This document shows, in pieces, positions 45,593 to 55,926 of a stretch of DNA of 64,000 bases. This DNA comes from Parasphingorhabdus sp. (GTDB lineage: Bacteria; Pseudomonadota; Alphaproteobacteria; Sphingomonadales; Sphingomonadaceae), in the NCBI GenBank assembly GCA_030373505.1, contig JAUCYS010000007.1, positions 1 to 64,000 of the forward strand, written 5' to 3'. The translations under genes were made by a program, and so were the position numbers. Position 1 is the stretch's first letter; each line of letters starts with the position of its first letter. Below the pieces are notes generated by a model. The model worked only from the letters and a program-made list of their open reading frames with translations, searched no databases and was not told the DNA's origin.

Positions 45593-46162
45593 TCACCATT
45601 TGAAGCTTCCGGCTTCAGCGGTGCAGGCAGCGGCGAGGCGGTCGAGACAATCGTCGATATCGTCCGACACGATCAGATGCTTGCGCCGTTCGGCGGAGAC
45701 AAAGCCCTGATCTGCCATGGTGTCCAGAAAGGCGATCAGCGAATCCCAATATCCGGCGATATTCAATATTGCGAACGGCTTGTTGTGATAGCCGAGCGCG
45801 TTCCAGCTCCAGGCCTCGAACAGTTCGTCCATCGTGCCGACGCCTCCCGGCAGGGCGACAAAGGCGTCGGTCAGATCGGTCATCCTGGCCTTGCGTTCGT
45901 GCATATTCCGGACGATGTGCAGCTCCGTGACGCCCTTGTGCGCCACTTCCAGATCTTTCAGCATCTCCGGAATCACGCCATGCACCTGTCCGCCCTCGGC
46001 CAGCACGGTGTCGGCAATGATTCCCATCAGGCCAAGCCGACCACCGCCATAGACGAGGTCGACGCCGCGTGCTGCCATGGTCTTGCCCAGCAAAAAGGTG
46101 GTTTCGGCATAAGCCGGGTTCTTCCCGGCATTGGCGCCACAATAAACGGCCAGTCTCTGCAA
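45593..46162 (-). CDS. LOG family cytokinin riboside 5'-monophosphate phosphoribohydrolase
   Basis: A 189-residue Rossmann-fold nucleotide hydrolase. VYGGGRLGLMG and the catalytic PGGVGTMDELFEAWSW motif with HERKARM upstream are the LOG signature. The family releases the base from nucleoside monophosphates, including AMP and cytokinin precursors. With NupC and Udk nearby, a general nucleotide salvage or house-cleaning role is more likely than hormone synthesis. It lies 38 bases upstream of nupC on the same strand, possibly one operon. Confidence 0.9.
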   Translation of the reverse strand: MQRLAVYCGANAGKNPAYAETTFLLGKTMAARGVDLVYGGGRLGLMGIIADTVLAEGGQVHGVIPEMLKDLEVAHKGVTELHIVRNMHERKARMTDLTDAFVALPGGVGTMDELFEAWSWNALGYHNKPFAILNIAGYWDSLIAFLDTMADQGFVSAERRKHLIVSDDIDDCLDRLAAACTAEAGSFKW

Positions 46163-46285
46163 ATTGCCCCCGGTCGCGCGACACCGGGCCGCGATCTGAT
46201 ATAATCGGTTTCTTTTTCCCTATAGAAAAAATGCGGCGCGTGACTATTTCTTTTTTTTCGTCGCGGACCGCGCTAGGTCTTCGCG

Positions 46286-46927
46286 ATGACAGAAACTGCA
46301 CAAACCAATCTCATCCCGCGATCCCTGTTCGTCTTCGCGGTCCTCTATGGCGGGATGACCTGCATCGCGGGCATATTAGGCGCGAAACAGGTTGCGATCG
46401 GGCCACTGGCGGTGGAATCCGGGATTTTCCCGTTTCTGCTGCTGGTCGTCCTGTCGAGTTCGGTCGCTGAACTGCACGGCCGGGACGTGGCCAACCGGCT
46501 GGTCCGCTTCGGCTTCATTCCGCTGATCACCGCGATTGTGCTGATCCAGCTCGTGCTGGCGCTGCCGACCGATCCGGGCATGTATGAGCCAGCCAAGGAA
46601 GCCTTTCCGATCATCCTGTCGCAGGGGGCCCGGCTGATGTTTGCCGGGATCATCGCTTATGGCGTGTCGCAGTTTCTCAACGTCTATATCTTTTCCCGCC
46701 TGACCAGCATGAAGGGTGCATTGCTGGCTTTGCGCGCCGCTATTGCCAGTGCCCTGTCGCAGATTGTCGATACGGTCATCTTCATCACTATCGCTTTCTA
46801 CGGCGAGCGCCCGATCGGCCAGTTGCTGCTGGGACAGGGTTCGGCCAAGGTCGTCCTGTCCTTCCTGCTGGTGCCGTTCCTGATCGTATTTTTTGTCAAA
46901 CTGGGTCGCCGACTGGACCGGGGATGA
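46286..46927 (+). CDS. yhhQ: Queuosine precursor transporter (YhhQ/VUT family)
   Basis: A 213-residue membrane protein with about six helices. SVAELHGRDVANRLVRFGFIPLI and FLNVYIFSRLTSMKGALLALRAAIASALSQIVDTVIFI are the two family blocks, seen as AELHGRDVANRLVRFG and RAAIASALSQIVDTVIFI. It imports preQ0/preQ1 for tRNA queuosine synthesis. The leader (46205-46285) has an A/T-rich stretch but no preQ1 aptamer that I could recognise. It is a single plus-strand gene convergent with the MocA-like gene. Confidence 0.9.
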   Translation: MTETAQTNLIPRSLFVFAVLYGGMTCIAGILGAKQVAIGPLAVESGIFPFLLLVVLSSSVAELHGRDVANRLVRFGFIPLITAIVLIQLVLALPTDPGMYEPAKEAFPIILSQGARLMFAGIIAYGVSQFLNVYIFSRLTSMKGALLALRAAIASALSQIVDTVIFITIAFYGERPIGQLLLGQGSAKVVLSFLLVPFLIVFFVKLGRRLDRG

Positions 46928-46934
46928 AGGCTAC

Positions 46935-47531
46935 CTAGCCTGGTCTCTCCGTCTTTCCCCCGGCCAGAAGCAGGTCTTCTACTGTGTCGATATCCATGAG
47001 CAGATGATCGTCGCCGGCGACCAGCCGGGCATCTGCCAGCAACCCGCGAGCGCCGGCGTCCCCTTGCAGCAAGGTCAGCGCTTTCAGCTTGGCGAAGGAA
47101 AAAATCGCTGGCGGCATCGCGCGCCCGTCGCGCGCGGATGCCACAATGCCACCGGACGTCGCAAAGGCGGCCAGCAGCTTGCCGAGATGATCGCCCGTCA
47201 CAAAGGGCATATCGGCCAGCAGGATGCACAGGCCGGAGGCTCCGCTCTGGATCGCGCGGTCAGCGGCAATCCGGACAGAGGTCGCCTGGCCTTGCGCCGC
47301 GTCTTCATTGGCGATGATCTGATAGCCAAGATCGCGCCATCCTGCCGCGCAGCGATGGTCTGGCGGAGCGATGACCCATTTTTCGGCGAAGGGCATTTCC
47401 GATCCGGCTTCGGCGGCGTGCAGGCCGAGCATCTTGTCGTCCAGCATCGCGCTCAGCTTGTCCTGATCGCCAAACCGGCGGGATTGGCCGGCGGCGAGCA
47501 GCGCCAGCATGATGCCGGACTGCTCGTTCAA
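46935..47531 (-). CDS. MocA/MobA-like molybdenum cofactor nucleotidyltransferase
   Basis: A 198-residue NTP-transferase. LLAAGQSRRFGDQDKL is the signature LAAGxSxRFGxxKL loop, and LLADMPFVTGDHL holds the Mg-binding Asp. The family adds CMP or GMP to molybdopterin. Its ATG overlaps the cytochrome c stop in a unit that also encodes a molybdenum hydroxylase, which strongly supports CMP transfer (MocA) to form molybdopterin cytosine dinucleotide. Confidence 0.87.
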   Translation of the reverse strand: MNEQSGIMLALLAAGQSRRFGDQDKLSAMLDDKMLGLHAAEAGSEMPFAEKWVIAPPDHRCAAGWRDLGYQIIANEDAAQGQATSVRIAADRAIQSGASGLCILLADMPFVTGDHLGKLLAAFATSGGIVASARDGRAMPPAIFSFAKLKALTLLQGDAGARGLLADARLVAGDDHLLMDIDTVEDLLLAGGKTERPG

Positions 47532-48001
47532 CTGGCGTCGCTGCTTTCGAGAAAGGCGATCACGGCCTGTCTCTTTGCCGCATCCGCCATCGGTCCGGCC
47601 ATCATCGTCGTGCCCGGAATCTTGGTCGCCGGACCGGCGATAAAACTGTCCAGTTCAGCTGCGGTCCAGATGATCCCCGACGTCTTCAGCGCATCCGAAT
47701 AAGCGAAGCCGGCGGCCTGTCCAGCGGGCTTACCGACGATCCCGAACAGATTGGGGCCGGCCCCATGGGGTGCGCCTTTGGCGACAGCATGGCAGACGGA
47801 GCAATTGGCAAAGGCGGCTTTACCTTCTGCAATCAGCGCGCTGGTAGGAGCCGCGGTAGCGACAGCGGCAGCAGCGATCGCCGCCGGCGGGGTGTCGGGC
47901 TGGCGCACGATGATCTGTTCCACCGGTTCGGGGGCCGGATCGGCACCACAGGCGGCCAGCAGGAAAACGGACAGGCAGGCAAATGTGCGGGCTGGGGTCA
48001 T
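47528..48001 (-). CDS. Lipoprotein cytochrome c
   Basis: A 157-residue class I cytochrome c. The lipobox FLLAACG marks an acylated, membrane-bound periplasmic protein; a Pro/Ala-rich linker follows, then CSVCH (heme binding), GPNLFGIVGKPAG and a Met ligand in TTMMAGPM. ATG at 48001 gives the clean signal peptide. It follows the molybdenum hydroxylase large subunit by 13 bases and is most simply its electron acceptor. Confidence 0.9.
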   Translation of the reverse strand: MTPARTFACLSVFLLAACGADPAPEPVEQIIVRQPDTPPAAIAAAAVATAAPTSALIAEGKAAFANCSVCHAVAKGAPHGAGPNLFGIVGKPAGQAAGFAYSDALKTSGIIWTAAELDSFIAGPATKIPGTTMMAGPMADAAKRQAVIAFLESSDAS

Positions 48002-48014
48002 GGTTCGGTTCCGA

Positions 48015-50255
48015 TCAGGCAAAGTCATGTTTGGCGAGGGGCAGCTCGCGAATCCGCTTGCCGGTGGCGGCAAAGATCGCGTTGGTCACGGCGGGGGCGA
48101 TCGGTGGCAGGCCGGGCTCGCCGCCGCCGCCGAGATGTTGGTGATCGCCGTTGATCAGCGCGACCTCGATCGCCGGCATCTCGCCCATCCGGAGCATCGG
48201 ATAGTCGTGGAAATTGCTTTGCTGGACCTTGCCGCTGGCCAGCGTAATATCACCATAGAGCGCAGCGGTCAGGCCATAGGCGATCGCGCTTTCCATCTGT
48301 GCGGTAAAGCCGTCCGGGTTAATGACAAAGCCCGGATCGGCAGCGACATAGACTTTGGTGACCTTCGGCTTGCTGCCGCTCATGTCGACTTCGGCCACCT
48401 GCGCCACAATCGACCCGAAGGACGGCACAAGGGCGATGCCCCGACCGTGCTTGTCGGGCAGCGGCGTGTCCCAGCCGGACATTTTCGCGGCGGTGTCGAG
48501 CACCTTCAGATGGCGCGGCGAGTCCGCCAGCAGTTCGCGGCGGAAGGCATAGCCGTCCTTGCCAGCGGCGTGGGCCAGTTCGTCGACAAAGGACTCGATG
48601 AAAAAGCCGTGCTGGCTGTGGTCGACCGAACGCCAGGGGCCAAAGCGTAGCTGCATCGGCACCTCGACCTTGCGGATCTTGTGGCTGGCGATCTTGTAAT
48701 AGGGCACGGTCGGCGCATCTTTCGGGTCGAACAGATGGGTGTGGATATTGTCCCAGCTGACCAGTCTGCCATCCTTGTCGAGCCCGCCCCGGAACCGGCT
48801 GGTTGCCGACGGCCGGTAGAAATCCTGTGCAGTGTCTTCTTCCCGCGACCAGATCATCTTGACCGGATAGCCCGTTGCCTTGGCGATTCGCGTCGCCATG
48901 GCGATATAGTCGCCTTGCGCCCGCCGCCCGAAGCCCCCACCGAGATAAGCGTTGTGGTAAGTCACATCCTCGAACGGCAGACCGGCAGCATCGGCGGCGG
49001 CCTGACGCGCCTTGACCGGCGCCTGATGACCGGACCAGACATCGCATTTTCCGTCGCGCACCCAGGCGGTGCAGTTCATCGGCTCCATTGCGGCATGGGC
49101 GAGGAACGGGACCTTATATTCCGCTTCGACTTTGACCGCCGCGTCGGCAAAGCCTTTCGCGACATCGCCTTCCTCGGTCTCGCTATCGCCGCCATCCTCG
49201 CCGGCGTCGTCGAGATGGCTGGCGTAGCGAGCAAAGATCGCCTCCTGATCGAGTCCGTCGCCTTCGGTCTTGCTATATTTTGTGTCGATGCTGCTCAGCG
49301 CCTGCTGTGCCTGCCAGTAGCCATCGGCGACCACGGCGACAAAATCCCCCATATTGAGGATCTGCAGCACGCCGGGCATGGTTTTGGCGGTACTTGCGTC
49401 CATGGATTCGACCGTTGCACCGATCACCGGGGGCGCCTTGACCGCTGCATATTTCATGCCCGGCACATTGGCGTCGATGCCAAAGATCGCGCTGCCATCG
49501 ACCTTTTCCGGAATATCGTGGCGCGCTTTCGGCTGGCCCATGATCGTATATTTGTCCGGTGTTTTCAGCGTCGGCCTGGCGGGCAGGCTCTGCTCCGCCG
49601 CAGCGAGTGCAAATTGCGAAAAGGGTGCGGAACTGCCGCTCCTGGCATGGGTTATCATGCTGTTGGCGGTTGATATTTCCCCGGCCGGGACCTGCCATTC
49701 GCTTGCTGCCGCCGCGACCAGCATCTCGCGGGCGGCGGCACCGGCGGTGCGCATCGCTCGCTGGCCGGTCGCGCGCACCGAATAACTGCCGCCAGTGAAC
49801 TGCAGACCCATGGCCTGCGCCAGTTCCAAGATCCCGCCAGCGACGGTCGGTTCGAACAGGGCCGGGACCTCGAGATCGGGAGCGAGAAAATCGCGGGCGA
49901 TCGAATCGGAGACATATTGCATGTCCGCCGGCGCCTCGAGAATCCGCACCCTGTTCCAGTCCGCGTCCATCTCGTCGGCCAGCATCTGGGCGAGCGCGGT
50001 ATAGACACCCTGGCCCATTTCGACGTGCGGGATGACGGCGGTGACGATATTGTCGGCATCGACCTTGACCCAGGCATTGAGCAGCCGCTCATCTTTCCCG
50101 TTGGCCAGTAGCGGATTCAGCCGGTTGACCGGATTGCCCTGGCGCACGGCCACGCCGACAACCAGCGCGCTGCCGGCCACCACGCCAGCGCCAATGAAGG
50201 CCCGCCGCGTCCATTTGCCCTTTTTCTCCGGGCTGCCGGTCTCTGTTTTGCTCAT
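48015..50255 (-). CDS. Molybdopterin-binding aldehyde/isoquinoline oxidoreductase large subunit
   Basis: Xanthine dehydrogenase-family protein of 746 residues, IorB-type. The Tat signal TRRAFIGAG is at residues 16-24. [21 protein letters not shown] and [15 protein letters not shown] bind the cofactor, and [17 protein letters not shown] contains the conserved Glu base. The protein contains no FAD or FeS domain; those functions lie in the small subunit and cytochrome. The start overlaps the stop of the 2Fe-2S gene by 4 bases. Substrate (aldehyde, N-heterocycle) is not determinable here. Confidence 0.91.
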   Translation of the reverse strand: MSKTETGSPEKKGKWTRRAFIGAGVVAGSALVVGVAVRQGNPVNRLNPLLANGKDERLLNAWVKVDADNIVTAVIPHVEMGQGVYTALAQMLADEMDADWNRVRILEAPADMQYVSDSIARDFLAPDLEVPALFEPTVAGGILELAQAMGLQFTGGSYSVRATGQRAMRTAGAAAREMLVAAAASEWQVPAGEISTANSMITHARSGSSAPFSQFALAAAEQSLPARPTLKTPDKYTIMGQPKARHDIPEKVDGSAIFGIDANVPGMKYAAVKAPPVIGATVESMDASTAKTMPGVLQILNMGDFVAVVADGYWQAQQALSSIDTKYSKTEGDGLDQEAIFARYASHLDDAGEDGGDSETEEGDVAKGFADAAVKVEAEYKVPFLAHAAMEPMNCTAWVRDGKCDVWSGHQAPVKARQAAADAAGLPFEDVTYHNAYLGGGFGRRAQGDYIAMATRIAKATGYPVKMIWSREEDTAQDFYRPSATSRFRGGLDKDGRLVSWDNIHTHLFDPKDAPTVPYYKIASHKIRKVEVPMQLRFGPWRSVDHSQHGFFIESFVDELAHAAGKDGYAFRRELLADSPRHLKVLDTAAKMSGWDTPLPDKHGRGIALVPSFGSIVAQVAEVDMSGSKPKVTKVYVAADPGFVINPDGFTAQMESAIAYGLTAALYGDITLASGKVQQSNFHDYPMLRMGEMPAIEVALINGDHQHLGGGGEPGLPPIAPAVTNAIFAATGKRIRELPLAKHDFA

Positions 50256-50731
50256 GCCACCGTCTCCTTGGTGACGGGCTGCCCGGCCGCGGCCTTGATT
50301 GCCTGGCGGATGCGGTTGTACATGCCGCAGCGGCAGACATTGCCTGCCATGGCGGCATCAATCTGCGCGTCGGTGGGATTGGGATTCTTTGCCAGCAAGG
50401 CAGTGGCCGTCATGATCTGGCCCGACTGGCAATAGCCGCATTGCGGCACCTGCGCCTCAATCCACGCCTGCTGCACCCTGTGCAAAGTGCCGTCTTCGCC
50501 GGCTATGCCCTCGATCGTCGTGATGCTCTTGCCCTCGGCGACAGATATGGGGGTTGAACAGCTGCGCACCGGCTTGCCGTCGAGATGCACGGTGCACGCC
50601 CCGCACTGGGCGATGCCGCAGCCGAATTTGGTGCCGGTCATTCCCAGATTTTCGCGCACCACCCACAAAATCGGGGTCGCGGGATCCACTTCCACCGCTT
50701 TCGCCTGTCCGTTCACGTTCAGCTTGATCAT
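50252..50731 (-). CDS. [2Fe-2S] small subunit of the molybdenum hydroxylase
   Basis: A 159-residue IorA-type ferredoxin subunit. [22 protein letters not shown] carries the plant-type cluster Cys set (seen as [11 protein letters not shown]), and QCGYCQSGQ plus NVCRCGMY the second cluster of xanthine dehydrogenase small subunits. It is co-translated with the large subunit (ATGA) and has no signal peptide, so it probably travels with the Tat-exported partner. It is the first gene of the unit. Confidence 0.92.
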   Translation of the reverse strand: MIKLNVNGQAKAVEVDPATPILWVVRENLGMTGTKFGCGIAQCGACTVHLDGKPVRSCSTPISVAEGKSITTIEGIAGEDGTLHRVQQAWIEAQVPQCGYCQSGQIMTATALLAKNPNPTDAQIDAAMAGNVCRCGMYNRIRQAIKAAAGQPVTKETVA

Positions 50732-50846
50732 GGAAATTCACCCGCTATTGAATGGCAATTTGCAACCTATACCGAACGGGATCAAGAAGCCAAGCGCCCT
50801 TTCGGACAGGGTTGGTTGCTTCTGTCTCTCCCGGTCTCGGTAACCG

Positions 50847-51587
50847 TCAGGCGAAAATCTCGGCAAGAGCGCTGCTGTCGGTGCCTTCCCTGGCAGTGCG
50901 CAGGTCGACATAGATGGAGGCCACCCCGGCCGCCTGAAGCGCTCCGTTGATCGTGTTGATCGCCAGCGTGACGAGCACCAGCAACGGCGTGCTGAGAGAC
51001 CCGACAAAGGCGACCAGCAATCCGAAGACGGTCGTTATGACCACGAAAATCAGCAACAGCACGAAGATCAGCCGTTTGGACCCGGAGGTCAGCTGCGCGC
51101 TGCGCTTGAGGGAATCGATAATCCCGCGATCCTCGGCCATCATCACCGGTGTGGCAACAATCCACATCAGATAGAGAATGACCCCGGGAATGATCAGGAA
51201 CAACAGCCCAAATCCGATACCGAGGCCCATCACGATTCCCAGACCGATCAGCGGCAGCAATTTTTTGAGCGCTGTGGCGATACATTCCCCGAGACTGAGC
51301 GGCTTGCCGCCCAGATCGTTCAGCGTCGCGACGATCAGGGTCGCTTGCAGCAAGATCGACAGCAGCATCAGTACGAAGAAACTCAGGCCCTGCGACGAAT
51401 AGCTGGTAGAAATGTTGAATCCGTTCGATCCGGTGGTGAAATTGCCTTCGGCGGTTTGCAAAAGCGCATTGGGGATGCCGATAATCAGAAAGGACAGGCC
51501 GAGATAGATGGCCGGGTGCCGCGTGATGACACCAAATGTATTGTTGAGTACCCGACTGATATCCATCTTGCCTGCCGCTTCGGCCAT
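50847..51587 (-). CDS. Multi-pass membrane protein (GPDPase membrane-domain-like)
   Basis: A 246-residue protein with about six hydrophobic helices and the N-terminal motif MDISRVLNNTFGVITRHPAIYL, as in the membrane domain of glycerophosphodiester phosphodiesterases and DUF975-like proteins. No catalytic domain is present. It is divergent from the MoxR operon across 154 bases; proteins of this type commonly neighbour SpoIIM/RDD/DUF58 genes. The function is unknown. Confidence 0.78.
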   Translation of the reverse strand: MAEAAGKMDISRVLNNTFGVITRHPAIYLGLSFLIIGIPNALLQTAEGNFTTGSNGFNISTSYSSQGLSFFVLMLLSILLQATLIVATLNDLGGKPLSLGECIATALKKLLPLIGLGIVMGLGIGFGLLFLIIPGVILYLMWIVATPVMMAEDRGIIDSLKRSAQLTSGSKRLIFVLLLIFVVITTVFGLLVAFVGSLSTPLLVLVTLAINTINGALQAAGVASIYVDLRTAREGTDSSALAEIFA

Positions 51588-51741
51588 CTGTTCGTCTCCC
51601 CGCTATCGACCAAGTTACAGGCTGGCATATTTCTTGTCTCCCGTAAAGTTGCTCCGGCGGGCGATCTTCGCGCTTGCCCGATCATCGGGATTCTGCGACA
51701 CCCTGGCCGTGGTAAAAGCAGCGCAAGGCAAGGGGAATGAA

Positions 51742-52377
51742 GTGAGCGCTTCTTTTGACGATGCGTGGCAGGATATGCGCGCCGACCCGGCGATCCAGTT
51801 CACCCCCGCCGCTGCTCCCAAGCCCCCCGAAACCCCGCAGTGGTGGCGCGATTTTCTGGCGTGGCTGGGCGATCTTCTTGCGCCGGTCGCAGAAGCCGTT
51901 GCCGCCGCCTGGCCGATCTTGCGGATCGTGCTGCTGATTCTGCTGGCCGTCGGCGTGCTGACCCTGATCTGGGTGATCGTGGCGCCCTATGTCGAGCAAT
52001 GGCGTGGCCGAAAACCCGCACCGGAGGAAAGCTGGCAACCCGAGCCGGAGGTCGCCCGCGCGCTGCTCAGCGAAGCAGAGACGCTCGCTGCTGCCGGCCA
52101 GTTCGAGCGCGCGGTCCGGCTTCTCCTTCAGCGCAGCATCGCCGATATAGAACAGCGCCGCCCCGACCTGCTGCGACCGTCGAGCACCGCGCGGGAGATC
52201 GAGCGGTTTGAAAAGCTGCCCGAAGCCCCCCGCGCGATGTTTGCCGTGATTGCGGGTCAGGTCGAGCGGGCTGTCTTCGCAGCGCTGCCGATCGACGAGA
52301 GCGGCTGGCAGGCCGCGCGGGATGCCTATGCCGGATTTGCGCTGAGCGAAAGCTGGCGAAAGGCGGCGAACGCATGA
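51742..52377 (+). CDS. DUF4129 membrane protein
   Basis: A 211-residue protein with one clear transmembrane segment (ILRIVLLILLAVGVLTLIWVIV) preceded by a short amphipathic N-terminus. A C-terminal helical DUF4129 domain follows (ALLSEAETLAAAGQFERAVRLLLQRSIADIE, seen as AGQFERAVRLLLQRSI). GTG at 51742 is chosen, 10 bases after AAGGGG; upstream codons lack family likeness. ATGA overlap with the next gene begins the six-gene overlapping unit. Confidence 0.8.
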   Translation: MSASFDDAWQDMRADPAIQFTPAAAPKPPETPQWWRDFLAWLGDLLAPVAEAVAAAWPILRIVLLILLAVGVLTLIWVIVAPYVEQWRGRKPAPEESWQPEPEVARALLSEAETLAAAGQFERAVRLLLQRSIADIEQRRPDLLRPSSTAREIERFEKLPEAPRAMFAVIAGQVERAVFAALPIDESGWQAARDAYAGFALSESWRKAANA

Positions 52378-53654
52378 GCGGCCAGGCCAGCCCGTTCCGG
52401 CGGACCACCATCATGATCATGTTTGCGGTCAGCTTCGCCGCCTTCGTGGCGCTGCTCTACGGGCTGGGCATGGGCGATCCGCTTGCCTCGGGCAAGAATG
52501 GCGAGGCGCACGGGGCATCGAACAGCATCGTTGGCTACAGGGCGCTGGCCAGCCTGCTCGAAAAAACCGGTGTGCCGGTACAATATGCGCGTTCGCAGGC
52601 AGGGATGGATGATGCCGGCCTGCTGGTTCTGACGCCCGGCCCGTTTACGCCTGCTGCAGACATCGGCACCATTCTCCAGCAGCGCGCCTATATCGGACCA
52701 ACCATGATCATCTTGCCGAAATGGCAAGTGGCCAGCGACAAGAAGCTCAAGAGAGGCTGGGTATATCGCGGGGGGCTCTGGGGCGAGAAACCGGGCGTGG
52801 AAATGCTCGGCGCCATCGCCCAGGTCAGTATCTCGATCGACGAGAAGGCGGCACCCGACGGACCCGTTGCGTCGGCGGTAGGCGGACCTGTGAAAACACC
52901 GGCCAAACCCGTCACGATCAAGGGCAAATCCATCCGCACCATGGTGCCGGGTCCGGCAGACAACGGAGCGCTGGTTGCCTATCTCGACGATGGCGGGGTC
53001 TATGCGCAGCTCGACCGTCTCGATGAATCGCACATCACCGACCCGGACGAGATCGACGAATCCTTCTATCCGCTGGTGATCGTTGCCGATGCCGACCTGC
53101 TCAACAATGCGGGGATGGCAGACAGGCAGACCGCCCGTCATGCGCTCGCGCTGGTCAAGGCAGCGGCGACGGCAAGCGACGGCAGCGTGACCTTTGATCT
53201 GACCCTCAACGGTCTGGGGCGTGCGGAAAATCTGCTGACCCTGGCCTTTTCCCCGCCGTTTCTGTCGGCCACCATTTGCCTGATCACGGCGGCTCTCGCC
53301 GCAGCATGGATGGCGTTCAACCGGTTCGGACCGCCGGTCACGGAACAGCGCAGCATCCAGTTCGGCAAGACCGCGCTGGTCAACAACAGCGCTGCGTTTA
53401 TCGGCCGGATGCGGCGCGACCATCTGGTTGCCGCTCCTTATGCTGCCATGATCCGCAGCCAGTCGGCCGCAGCGATCGGTGTCAGCCCGCAGGCCAGCGA
53501 ACAGGAAGTGCATGACAGGCTGGACGCTCTGGGAGACAGGGACGGCCATCGCTTTTCCGCCTTGTACGACCAGCTGGTCCGCGCCCGCAAACCGCAAGAC
53601 ATTGCCGAAGGGGCCGCAGCCCTTCATATCTGGAAAAAGGAATTTATCGGATGA
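52374..53654 (+). CDS. DUF4350 domain membrane protein
   Basis: A 426-residue protein anchored by an N-terminal helix ([20 protein letters not shown]) and a helix near residue 300 ([19 protein letters not shown]). The region between is a DUF4350-type soluble domain: [19 protein letters not shown] and [13 protein letters not shown] short cytoplasmic tail follows. Members occur only with MoxR and DUF58 partners. The start overlaps the DUF4129 stop; the stop overlaps the MoxR start. Confidence 0.8.
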   Translation: MSGQASPFRRTTIMIMFAVSFAAFVALLYGLGMGDPLASGKNGEAHGASNSIVGYRALASLLEKTGVPVQYARSQAGMDDAGLLVLTPGPFTPAADIGTILQQRAYIGPTMIILPKWQVASDKKLKRGWVYRGGLWGEKPGVEMLGAIAQVSISIDEKAAPDGPVASAVGGPVKTPAKPVTIKGKSIRTMVPGPADNGALVAYLDDGGVYAQLDRLDESHITDPDEIDESFYPLVIVADADLLNNAGMADRQTARHALALVKAAATASDGSVTFDLTLNGLGRAENLLTLAFSPPFLSATICLITAALAAAWMAFNRFGPPVTEQRSIQFGKTALVNNSAAFIGRMRRDHLVAAPYAAMIRSQSAAAIGVSPQASEQEVHDRLDALGDRDGHRFSALYDQLVRARKPQDIAEGAAALHIWKKEFIG

Positions 53655-54607
53655 CCATCGACGAACTGAAAAGTCTGGCGGACAATATCCGCAGCCAGGT
53701 GGGCAAGGCGATCATCGGACAGGATGAGATTGTCGGCCATCTGCTGATCGCACTCTTCTCGTCCGGTCATGTGCTGCTCGAAGGGCCGCCGGGAACGGCC
53801 AAGACCTTCCTCGCACAATGTTTTTCGGCCACGCTCGGCCTGGTTTTCGGGCGCATCCAGTTCACCCCCGACCTGATGCCGGGCGATATCATCGGCTCCA
53901 ACCTGTTCAATTTCCAGACGAGCAGCTTCACGCTGACCCGCGGCCCGATCTTCTGTGACCTGCTGCTCGCCGATGAAATCAACCGGACGCCGCCAAAGAC
54001 GCAGGCAGCAATGCTGGAGGCGATGCAGGAGCGGTCGGTCACCATCGATGGCGAGACCCATGCGCTGGGTGCGCGATTCATGGTGGTCGCGACCCAGAAT
54101 CCGATCGAGCAGCAGGGCGTCTATCCGCTGCCGGAGGCGCAACTTGACCGCTTTCTGTTCAAGCTGCTGATCGAATATCCTGATGCCGAGGAAGAGAAAA
54201 AAATCGTCAGCCAATATGGCGAGCGCAGCGGCGCGCCGGTACCCGCGGACTTCGGCATAGCCCAGCAGGTGGATGGCGCAACGCTGACCGCCGCGACCGA
54301 GGTGGTCCGGTCGGTGAAGCTGGTCGACGAGGTGGTCGACTATGTCGTCCGGCTGATCCGGGCGACGCGCGAAACCGCCGATCTGGAAAACGGGGCGAGC
54401 CCGCGGGCCGCTATCATGCTCGCCCATGCGGCACGCGCACGGGCAGCGATTTCCGGGCGCGACTATGTGATTCCCGATGACGTCAAGGCGCTGGCACCGT
54501 CGGTGCTGCGCCACCGCACCATGCTCTCTCCGGCAGCAGAGATCGAAGGCCGGCAGATCGACAGCATCATTACCGGACTGGTCGAGCGGACGGAAGCGCC
54601 GCGTTGA
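53651..54607 (+). CDS. MoxR-family AAA+ ATPase
   Basis: A 318-residue AAA+ ATPase. [15 protein letters not shown] is Walker [24 protein letters not shown] (seen as [18 protein letters not shown]) Walker B with the MoxR insert, and [16 protein letters not shown] the sensor and Arg-finger region. MoxR proteins act as chaperones with a vWA-type partner; here the partner is the DUF58 protein encoded next. ATGA overlaps at the start and TTGA at the end. Confidence 0.94.
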   Translation: MTIDELKSLADNIRSQVGKAIIGQDEIVGHLLIALFSSGHVLLEGPPGTAKTFLAQCFSATLGLVFGRIQFTPDLMPGDIIGSNLFNFQTSSFTLTRGPIFCDLLLADEINRTPPKTQAAMLEAMQERSVTIDGETHALGARFMVVATQNPIEQQGVYPLPEAQLDRFLFKLLIEYPDAEEEKKIVSQYGERSGAPVPADFGIAQQVDGATLTAATEVVRSVKLVDEVVDYVVRLIRATRETADLENGASPRAAIMLAHAARARAAISGRDYVIPDDVKALAPSVLRHRTMLSPAAEIEGRQIDSIITGLVERTEAPR

Positions 54608-55926
54608 ATTTCTACCCGACGACACGGGCCATCTGGCTGATTGCGCTCGGCGCGCCGATTGCCGCCGTGCTGGCGGCGATCATGCCGTCGCTATGGGCCA
54701 TTGGTGCGGCCTGGGCGCTGATGCTCATATTGCTGCTTCTGCTCGACGGTCTGGCCGCAGCCAGGGTGCAGGATGTGCGGCTGGCCGTGGCACCCAGCGC
54801 CGAAATCGGAGCGCCGCTCGCTCTCGGGCTTGAGGCGGAATTTTCCGGCAGGATCGGGCCGCGGACCATATACGGTAATCTCGGACTGGACGAACGGCTG
54901 GCCGAAGAGGGCGCGGTGGCCTTTGCCCTGCACCGGGACGATCCTCAAACAGGTGCGTTTTCGGGTCAGGCGACGATCGTTCCGGTGCGGCGCGGGCTCG
55001 GCGAGATTGGCAAGCTGTGGCTGCGATGGACGGGACCGCTGGGTCTCGCCTGGCGGCAGATCCAGAAACAGGGCGCGCAGCAGGTCGCGGTCGTGCCGAA
55101 TATCGCGGCGGTGCGCAGCCCGACGGTGCAGATGTTCCTGCGTGATTCGATCTTCGGCCTGCTCGCCCGGAAATTTCGCGGCGAGGGCAGCGAATTTGAA
55201 GCGCTGGCCGAATACCAGCCCGGCATGGACCGGCGGAGCATCCACTGGAAGGGATCGGCGCGGCACAGCAAATTGCTCGCCAAGGAATATGAAGCCGAGC
55301 GGAACAACCAGATCATATTCGCGCTCGATTGCGGTGCGGCGATGTGCGAACCGGTCGACGGTCTTCCGCGGATCGACCGGGCGGTGTCGGCGGCGCTGCT
55401 GACCGCCTATATCACGCTGAAGGCGGGCGACCGCACCAGCCTGTTCAGCTTTGCTGCCCGGCCGGAACTGTCGACGCCCTTTCTCTCGGGGAGCCGCAAT
55501 TTTTTCCGGTTGCAGCAGGAAGCCGCCACCATCGACTATCGGCACCAGGAGAGCAATTATACGCTGGCGCTGTCCACCCTGCAGAGTCAGCTCAAGCGGC
55601 GCTCGCTGATCATCATCTTCACCGATTTCACCGACCCGACGGCGGCCGATCTGATGCTGGAAGCGGCCGGGCGGCTGATCGACAAGCATCTTGTGCTGTT
55701 CGTGGTGCTGGAAGACCGGGAACTGACGGCGATCATCGACCGGTCTCCCGAGAGCGCCGAGGATGTCGCCCGGGCGGTGACGGCGCGAAATCTGCTCGAC
55801 CAGAAAAAGCTGGTGGTGACGCGGCTTCGGCACATGGGCATTGATGTGATTGAGGGCGCGCATCAGGATATCGGCACGCGCCTGATCAACCGCTATCTGA
55901 CGATCAAAAGGCGAGGCAGCCTGTGA
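54604..55926 (+). CDS. DUF58 (vWA-like) protein
   Basis: A 440-residue protein with two N-terminal helices ([20 protein letters not shown] and the following segment) and a C-terminal DUF58 region. The signature [33 protein letters not shown] is seen as [20 protein letters not shown], then [11 protein letters not shown] and [12 protein letters not shown], the metal-site-like Asp positions of a vWA fold. The start is TTG 54604 within TTGA. It is the usual MoxR partner. Confidence 0.93.
   Translation: MNFYPTTRAIWLIALGAPIAAVLAAIMPSLWAIGAAWALMLILLLLLDGLAAARVQDVRLAVAPSAEIGAPLALGLEAEFSGRIGPRTIYGNLGLDERLAEEGAVAFALHRDDPQTGAFSGQATIVPVRRGLGEIGKLWLRWTGPLGLAWRQIQKQGAQQVAVVPNIAAVRSPTVQMFLRDSIFGLLARKFRGEGSEFEALAEYQPGMDRRSIHWKGSARHSKLLAKEYEAERNNQIIFALDCGAAMCEPVDGLPRIDRAVSAALLTAYITLKAGDRTSLFSFAARPELSTPFLSGSRNFFRLQQEAATIDYRHQESNYTLALSTLQSQLKRRSLIIIFTDFTDPTAADLMLEAAGRLIDKHLVLFVVLEDRELTAIIDRSPESAEDVARAVTARNLLDQKKLVVTRLRHMGIDVIEGAHQDIGTRLINRYLTIKRRGSL

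Noticed and set aside
46205-46285. preQ1 riboswitch ahead of the queuosine precursor transporter
   Set aside because: No aptamer stem or conserved A-rich tail could be found.
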